Positions 57,290-64,000 of a DNA stretch of 64,000 nt are shown in pieces. The stretch's first letter is position 1. Each line of letters begins with the position of its first letter. Source of the DNA: Bromus sterilis (Eukaryota > Streptophyta > Magnoliopsida > Poales > Poaceae); contig OX465600.1 of the NCBI GenBank assembly GCA_950022295.1, positions 30,045,282-30,109,281 on the forward strand, read 5' to 3'. The notes below the pieces were generated by a model. That model searched no databases, was not told where the DNA came from, and saw only the letters and a list, made by a program, of their open reading frames with translations. A program made the translations under genes and the position numbers.

Positions 57290-58975
57290 TTTGCAAAAAA
57301 TTTGTCTAGTTTCATAAAACTTGCTTCTTTTTGCCATGTTTACAATTTTTAAACATGGTATATCTCTGTTAATTACAAATGATACCATTTTTTCTAAATG
57401 AATTGTGTGGTATCTAATTAATTGTAACTAATGGTAATTTTTAATTTTTTTGAGATATGGCCATTATCCTTTATATGTAGATTAGGCATATTGGTAATTA
57501 TTATTTTTAGGACATGGCAATTATTATTTCATGAGGCATGGTAATATTTATTTTGTGTGACATGGTAATTCTTTTTGCATTGTCTAGTTGGTTCACTTTT
57601 TTTAAAGGGATAGTAAATATTGTTTGTGTGATATGGCAATTATTTTTTCTTGGCAATTAATATTTTTTAGTACATGGCAATTATTATAATATGAGACATG
57701 GAAATTTTTTATTTTATGTGAAATGAAAATTCTTTATGCGTTGTTTTGGGTGTACACATTTATTAAAACATGATAATTATTATTTATGTGATATGGTATT
57801 TCTTATTTGTTTTACAAGGCAACTCTTAATTTTGTGTGACATGCTATTTTATTATTTGTGTGCCGTAACGATTATTATATGTTGGCAACACATTTTTTTA
57901 AACACGGTATTTTCTGTTTAAATGTTGGACATATCTTTTCTTAAATCCAGACATAATACTATGTGAAACATGATAATTTCTGTTTTAGAAATGTTTGGCA
58001 TTGCTTTTTTAGTAGAACATGAAAAAATTGTCATGGTTCCAATGGTGAAATAGGTTTTAACCCTAAAGGCAATTTTACCTTATTTTTATTTTTGTAGATT
58101 ATTTTTGTATAGGTTGCGATGATATTTTGTTGGACAAATTATTTTTTAAAATCATCTAGCAATTTTTTATTGGACATGGCAATTCTTATTCGTAGGAGAT
58201 GGTAATTCTTGTTCATGGGACATGACAATTCTTTGTTTGTAGGACATGGTAATTCTTATTCGTATGACATGGCAATTTTTACTGGTAGAACATGACAATT
58301 CTTGTTTGTAGAACATGGCAATTCTGACTGGCAGGACATGACAATTCTTATTGGCAGTGCATGTCAATTCTTATTGGCGGGATATGTCAATTCTTACATG
58401 TGGATCATGATACTTTGCAAAACATGATAATTTTTAAAAAGAATTGTCAACATGACTATTTTTTGTTGAACATGGCAAATTTGCCGTGGTTATAATAATG
58501 CAACATTATTTTTTTATCCCATGGTAATTTTACCATGTTTTCATTTTTGCATTGTTTTATTTAGGTTGTGATGGTTCTTTTGCACATGAGAAATCTTATT
58601 TTTGCACATGGAAAGCTCATAGTATTTTATTTTTTAGATCATCCGTGGAAAATTATTTTTTCGTGTCAGACTCCATTTCTTATTTCATATATAGCTTATT
58701 GGACATGCCAAATTCTTTTTTGTGTGGGATGGCAATTCTTGTTTGTCCGCTATGGCAATTGTTTTTATTTCGTGTGACATGTCATTCGTTATATATGGGA
58801 CATGGCAATTCTTAATTCTACGACATGGCAATTCTTATATGCGGGACATGATATTTGAAATTGTTGGACATGGCTATTTTGAATGGAACATGGTATTTTC
58901 CCATGATTACAATGGTACAATAGGGTTTTCACCTCATGGCAATTTTGCCTGGTTTTTATATAGGTTATGATGATT
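57290..58975. repeat. Long array of CATGGCAATT-type words
   Basis: Words of the form (G)ACATGGCAATTCTTATT recur irregularly over 1.7 kb. They become a regular tandem array of about nine units with 26-29 bp spacing at 58176-58400 (ACATGGCAATTCTTATTCGT, GAGATGGTAATTCTTGTTC, ACATGACAATTCTTTGTTTG and so on). The word is the inverse of the AATTGCCATG word that makes up the array at 50390-51065. No coding potential is seen. Confidence 0.75.
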
Positions 58976-58999
58976 TTTTTAATATAAATTTTTCATGGA

Positions 59000-60390
59000 A
59001 TTTTTAGATTTATTCTTGTGATAATTTTATAGTTTTATTTTTATTGTTATTATGGCAACTTCTACTTTAAAAGTTGATTGCATTGTAGCAAAGAAAAAAA
59101 TATTTTTTTCACAACACAAAAAAAAAATTAAAGTTTTTTTACACACGGGTATGTAAAGCCCAGTAAGGAAAAAAGGGGGCGTTCGGACTTGGCCTATCCC
59201 GACACCGAACGAAATCGTTCAGTTGGAAGGCAGAGATCGAAGGAACGACAAGTATCAGGGTCCTTAATATATTATGATCCCTAACTCTCACAATTAGTTG
59301 AGTTGTGCAATTTGAGATTTTTGGGAAGGGTCGCTTTGCTAGTTCTGTGATGCGACTAGGGGCAACGGTGTTGATTCTTCCAACAGTTGTGTTGTTGCAC
59401 AGTGCTGTGTCTTTTTCTACTGGTGTTGTGGCTTCTCCTCCTAGGTGTGGGTGGCGAAGCGAGCCGCTGGATGGTGCCCTATGTCCTCTTAGAATCTGTG
59501 TGTGGGTACATGCTCTTTCACACATATTGCATCAAGAAGATTGCGCAGAGCCTGGATGTCGTCCGCTCCTTTGTGTTGGACCTCAACTGTTTCAGTAAGG
59601 TTGTTAAACTCTTAAAGTTCACCCCTTTAGTTGAGGCTCTGAGCCAGTGTAACGCCACCACAACGAATGAAATGATGTTGTTGCTTGGTGGCTGTTAATT
59701 TTGGTGGTGCAGGTACCATATCATATGAGCTGAGGAACTTTCAGGAGTTCAACCTATCAAAGATGAAGGAATGAAAGTTGACCAAGTTCAGGTCGGCATT
59801 ATGGGGCCTAAGGTTTGGTTACACATCACTGATGCCATCAAAATATCTTGCCAATCCAGCGAGTATGTGCATAAATTGTTTCATGTCGTGCGATTTCATT
59901 TTGATTAGTTCATCGATCATCCTTTATTTTGTTTGTATATTGTAATATTTATTTCAGTTTTAGCTTGCAGTTCGTCTACCAAGTGCAAACGGGTCACATC
60001 TAACTAGCTTCAGTCTTGCTATAGGAGTCTGCCTATTATTGAGTTGTGATGGAGCAATATTGAATTGTGAACAATGTAAATTAACTGTATGAACTTCTCA
60101 TTACATACCCTTTTTACCAAACACAACAATCTACATTTTTAATCCATCTGTGCCACTACCATCAAAGCAGAAACTATTTTGGTATGGTTAGCATAGCACA
60201 TCCAAAAGATAAAGAGTTCTGTTGGCACTATTTACGCAAAAGATAACATGCACTCCTTAAGTCCATGTTCAAGATTCTCACATTTTACTTCCATGTCGGA
60301 AATCACAAATGATCTTTGTATTTGCGGTTTTGCACACAAGAATTCGAGATCGAATTGCTGAGTAGTATTGTTAAAATTGGGTTTGTCTAA
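59000..60390. other. Unassigned intergenic DNA
   Basis: Two overlapping open frames at 59305-59698 have no recognisable domain and no splice or promoter context. Nothing else is seen, apart from GTATCAGGGTCC at 59252, which resembles the right-end flank of the small inverted-repeat elements near 29 kb and 31 kb. Confidence 0.4.
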
Positions 60391-60396
60391 GGCACA

Positions 60397-60541
60397 TCTA
60401 GGTGCCTTAGTTATCGCACATCTAAGTGATTCAGTCATAACTAAAATGGAAAAAGGAAAGTAAAAGAAAATACCCTCACAAATATTTGCATAAAATCAAT
60501 GATATAGAGCTTAGATGTGCAATACTTAGGGCACATCTAGA
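60397..60541. mobile_element. Small MITE with GCACATCTAAG-type inverted ends
   Basis: TCTAGGTGCCTTAGTTATCGCACATCTAAG at the left pairs, with few mismatches, with the inverse of CTTAGATGTGCAATACTTAGGGCACATCTAGA at the right. The element is about 145 bp. I could not settle the target-site duplication. Confidence 0.6.
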
Positions 60542-61000
60542 TTTTCTTTCGTAAAGCTGAATAAAATTAGTACGGCCATTCTTCGTTTGTTGGGATGCAC
60601 TACGATTATCCACATTTAAAATCTAGTCACAAATTGATTGTACACACATTGTTAATAGTAACAAACTACTATATAAAATACAATAATAATTTTAAATAAA
60701 CATGAATCCAATGATTAAATTTTCATCATATACATCACCAAATTTATTATTGTCGATCGAAGATTCGTAGACAGCCTAAATACACCCCATAGTCATGACA
60801 ATCATGAGCGGGGAAATGTGATACAACACAAACATAGAGCTATACATATCCGGCTACTAGCTAACTATGTGTATCGCCATGGATGGTCTCCGCGGTGGCG
60901 GCACAAATGGGAAGATCTTTGCTTGAGGATGGGGTTGCTCTCGAAGCACTTCACGGGCTTGAGGTTGAAATTAGACGACACGGTGGGCATGATGGGGAAA
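60542..61000. other. Unassigned DNA before the Copia LTR
   Basis: AT-rich sequence. The bases before the LTR read GGAAA, the left half of a possible 5-bp target-site duplication whose partner lies outside the window. Confidence 0.4.
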
Positions 61001-64000
61001 TGTTGGAATTATGCCCTAGAGGCAATAATAAAATGTTATTATATATATTTTCACGTTCGTAATTAATGTTTATATTTCTATGCTATAATTGCAATGACCC
61101 TGACTATGATATTCAGACGAAAACTCACTTGCATGTGTGGAAATGTAAACACCAAGAGTTCCTGGTTTAGCCTCTAAGACCATCTCATGTGCTAACTAAT
61201 GATTACGTTTTCTTAATCATGGACATTATTCTTGTAACAAGGATGTCAGTAGAAATGGGAACATATTGTTAGCAGAACAATGATGTTGAACCGACCCCAG
61301 TATTGAATGATATACTTAGAGATCACATCGTAACTACGTTATAAGTCATATCATGAAATGTTATCATATACGTAATTCCTTAGACCATGAGAGTATCGAG
61401 TTGCTTCACACAGGAAGACATGCTTTGGTTCTTAGATGAATCCTCCCGTAAATGGGAAGTAGTAAAATAAACTCTGGGTATGTCAGATGGTGTGGCTAGT
61501 GGCTGTGATAGTTCAAGAATGAGATTTGCTCCTTCACGATGAAGAAGATATTCACTTCGGGCCCACTCGGTATGACGGTATCCATTATAGTTTGGCCAGA
61601 CGCATTGTGATTCAGTCACGGGGATACCGGAATACGATAACGAGAAAATGGACAAACGAGCAAAGAGGATAACGAGTGGCTTGTGTTCAAGAAGTTGTTA
61701 CACATGGGTGCCAAACTTCTCTCCTCTAACTTTGTCATATATCACGAAGCAAAGGGAATGGTACATGGCTAAACATAATGGTTCACTCGAAGTTTCTTCG
61801 TGTATGTGCGGGAGTCAACATGGGTGTCCATGGCTCCGCTGTTGATTATTGGCTATTGACAAAAGGCTGTTGACCTATGTCCGGAAGATATTCTGAGTCA
61901 TGTCCGTATTATACCGAACCTATTGGGTCACACACTTAACGAGCAGTAGTCTGTTAGAATGCTGGAATGGTAGAAGGTTTAGTGGAAGCAAAGCAGAATA
62001 GTTCATACGGGTACCGGAAGTAGTTCCGGGGATTTATGAAATAGTTCATAAGGGCACCAGAAGTAGTTTTGGGTATTTAAGGATATGTCCGGATCACTCT
62101 GGAGTAGTCCCAGGTGGTTCCGGAACATATGAGAATGGTACTGCGGAAGTCCTGGATCAACCGGAATAGTTTCCGGATAATCACTAGGCGTCCCGACAAC
62201 CTTCGCGGTCATCGGGTGGCTTAAACTGTAACTCGGATGGTCTTGAAAACTATCCAGATGGCTCCGGAACGTCCGACAACGGTCTCGAAAGGTCCTGGAA
62301 GTACTCCAGAAGTGTCCGGAATGTCCCGAAACGGTCCCGGTATGTCCCGGAAGGTCTTGGAAGCTTCTAGAAGGTCATGGAAGGTTCCGGAAGGTTCCAG
62401 GCAGTACCACCCACTCCCCTGCGCCCCTGGCCTTGGGGGGCAAGCCACCTAGGATGCCCTGGACGGCCAGGAGGTGGGGGCGCACCAAGGAAAGGGGAAT
62501 CCTCCTCCAGGTGGAATTACCAAATCCCATTATGGCAGGTTTCCGGTGGGAAGGTGTGGGAAGGTTTGGAAGGCTTGGGAGTCCAAGTTGGACTCCCAAT
62601 CCTCCTTGGGCTGCGCCCTAGGCCTCCTGGCCACCTATATAAGGTGAGCCAGGGGGAGGGGGAGAACTACACAACTTGTCCCAAAGGCCTATGCGCCACC
62701 CTCCCTCCTCTAAACCCCGTTGCTCCACAATTAGACCCCGGTTTAGACGTTGTTCTAGATCGGAATCCGTTAGGGTTTTCTCCCTCTAGTTTTCTCGGTG
62801 GCGTTCACCTCTGGATGGCGGAGCGCTGCTGGATTGCTGCTACGGGATGTGTGGATACTAATGGAGGGGTCGTACCTTCGACCCTTCTTCGAGGAGCTTG
62901 TTCGTGGGACTTGCCCGTGAGACTAGATCGCGGGACGGTTCGAGGGATCGATATCCTCGCGGTTGGGAGGTCATTGAAATTCCTAGCTGCGGGGATCTGC
63001 ACCGAAGGTCTTCACCAACTCTACTTCCGCTACATCGGTTGGTGAGCCATGACCTAAAACCTTGTATGCAATCTTCTTGGATGATCTTGGGTTCTTGATT
63101 CGTAGGCCGAAATTTTTTGTTTTCTACTACGTTTCCCAACAGTGGTATCAGAGCGATCCTTGATTAGATGCATGTTTAGGTCTAGATCATATGTGTGATA
63201 TGAGGCATTGATTTTCTTGTTGCTTCCCTGTCATGTGATTTTTTCTATGCTTGATGGCAAGTTGAGGTTTTGATACAAGGATTGAGTTTTCCATCGATCC
63301 CTCTATGCTGCTTTCAGTATGCTGGTTGCCTTGATCATGGTCTACATCAAACTCCTTGGATCTCATCTTAATCTCGCAATAGAATATTTAACATGGAGGG
63401 GCTTGTGGATTTTATGAACTCAAATCCACACGGGGGTCACGCGTTGAACGAAGTTTGGCTTGTGGCATTAGTTGATGCACGCACCCCGAACGTTAAACTA
63501 GCAACAATGAAGTATCGTGTTTGGTTTGTATAGGGAACAAAGTTTGCATGTAACCTGCTAATCAACCACGATAAAATTTGCAACAACCCGTGTAGATAGC
63601 GATCTAACTTGTTTTTGCAGAGTATGCATGTGATGTGGTATAGCCTTCAAGATTTGCAATGTGTTTGTATGAGATGCTATATGATGTAATATTTATTCGC
63701 GACCTGCGTGTCGTGGTACGACATGATGACCGGAGTCATATGATTGTCATTAAATTATGGTCTGCGTGCCAGAACTGTTTATTAGCTCGAGGCAAAGCAA
63801 TAGATAGATGCAAGGTGATGATCTACGATGCAGAGGTGGACCCCGACGCACATGCCGGAAGCCGTGGTGATGTTCCCGGCGCCAAGGACAAAGTTGGTGG
63901 ACACGGTGACTTCAACCACGACGACGTGAAGACAATGAAGACTTCACGAAGCAAAGGGCTATACTATATCACATAAATTTATGAACTGCCTGTGATGTTT
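61001..64000 (+). mobile_element. Copia LTR retrotransposon, 5' LTR and start of interior
   Basis: The LTR opens TGTTGGAATTATGCCCTAGA at 61001 and closes TACGTTTCCCAACA at 63141. It is 2141 bp and has matching TGTTGG..CCAACA ends. The primer-binding site TGGTATCAGAGC (63143-63154), complementary to initiator methionine tRNA, follows after one base. The opening resembles the BARE1/WIS/Angela group of Triticeae Copia elements. A TATATAAGG promoter lies near 62636. The interior runs off the right edge; no clear gag frame is reached before 64000. The element lies on the plus strand and appears to be an intact left end rather than a solo LTR. Confidence 0.85.

Noticed and set aside
58176..58400. 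Regularly spaced short repeats that superficially resemble a CRISPR array
   Set aside because: Units are imperfect, the repeat and spacer are not separable, there are no cas genes, and the sequence is a plant nuclear genome.

Overview
This is nuclear DNA from a grass, very probably a Triticeae species (the wheat, barley and Aegilops group). The evidence is intron-bearing GC-rich genes scattered among AT-rich intergenic DNA, CACTA elements ending CACTACGCCAAAA, Stowaway MITEs ending CTCCCTCC, PIF/Harbinger elements ending GAGCATCTCCA, and a Copia LTR opening TGTTGGAATTATGCCC. I saw no tRNA, rRNA, CRISPR array or prokaryotic feature.

Five genes have a complete reading frame and one is broken. 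(1) Pyruvate decarboxylase, minus strand, 6460-8365, two exons, 605 aa. (2) An M20-family ILR1-like IAA-amino-acid hydrolase, minus strand, 25569-28704, five exons, 454 aa, carrying a perfect in-frame 84-bp tandem duplication near its active site. (3) A LisH/CTLH-like protein of unknown function, plus strand, 31182-34165, about ten exons, 374 aa. (4) An F-box/LRR pseudogene, minus strand, 42244-43765, with a stop and a frameshift. (5) A secreted glycine-rich protein, plus strand, 47532-48257. (6) L-lactate dehydrogenase, plus strand, 55231-56606, two exons, 357 aa. PDC and LDH are the two competing exits for pyruvate in oxygen-starved plant cells (ethanol and lactate), and they lie under 50 kb apart. 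The hydrolase and the LisH-like gene are divergent neighbours whose upstream regions each hold a related small inverted-repeat element.

Layout: 1-2470 unassigned AT-rich DNA; 2471-5614 a Stowaway MITE split by a CACTA element; 6.4-8.5 kb PDC; 8.6-11.4 kb a MITE and unassigned repeats; 11455-14644 a Mutator-like element with 0.9-kb inverted arms; 15.76-16.26 kb a 108-bp tandem array; 17201-18398 Harbinger element A; 18.4-22.7 kb AT-rich DNA with a LINE fragment; 22684-24706 Harbinger element B with a broken transposase; 24.8-25.5 kb a truncated Copia element abutting the hydrolase gene; 25.6-34.2 kb the two divergent genes; 34525-38910 a second CACTA element with a 670-bp tandem array; 39208-42192 a second Mutator-like element with a GC-rich payload; 42.2-43.8 kb the F-box pseudogene; 44.1-47.3 kb a diverged tandem segmental duplication split by a LINE fragment; 47.5-48.3 kb the glycine-rich protein; 48.3-55.1 kb mostly repeats, including Harbinger element C at 53640-54537; 55.2-56.6 kb LDH; 57.2-59.0 kb arrays of a CATGGCAATT word; 61001 to the right edge, a Copia element with its complete 5' LTR.

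I did not find a convincing new multi-gene system. The most unusual items are the duplicated hydrolase active-site loop, the PDC/LDH proximity, the architecture of the Mutator-like elements, and the ORF-bearing Harbinger-type elements. Boundaries of mobile elements rest on terminal repeats plus target-site duplications read directly from the sequence. Exon boundaries were inferred from GT..AG sites, frame continuity and family resemblance.
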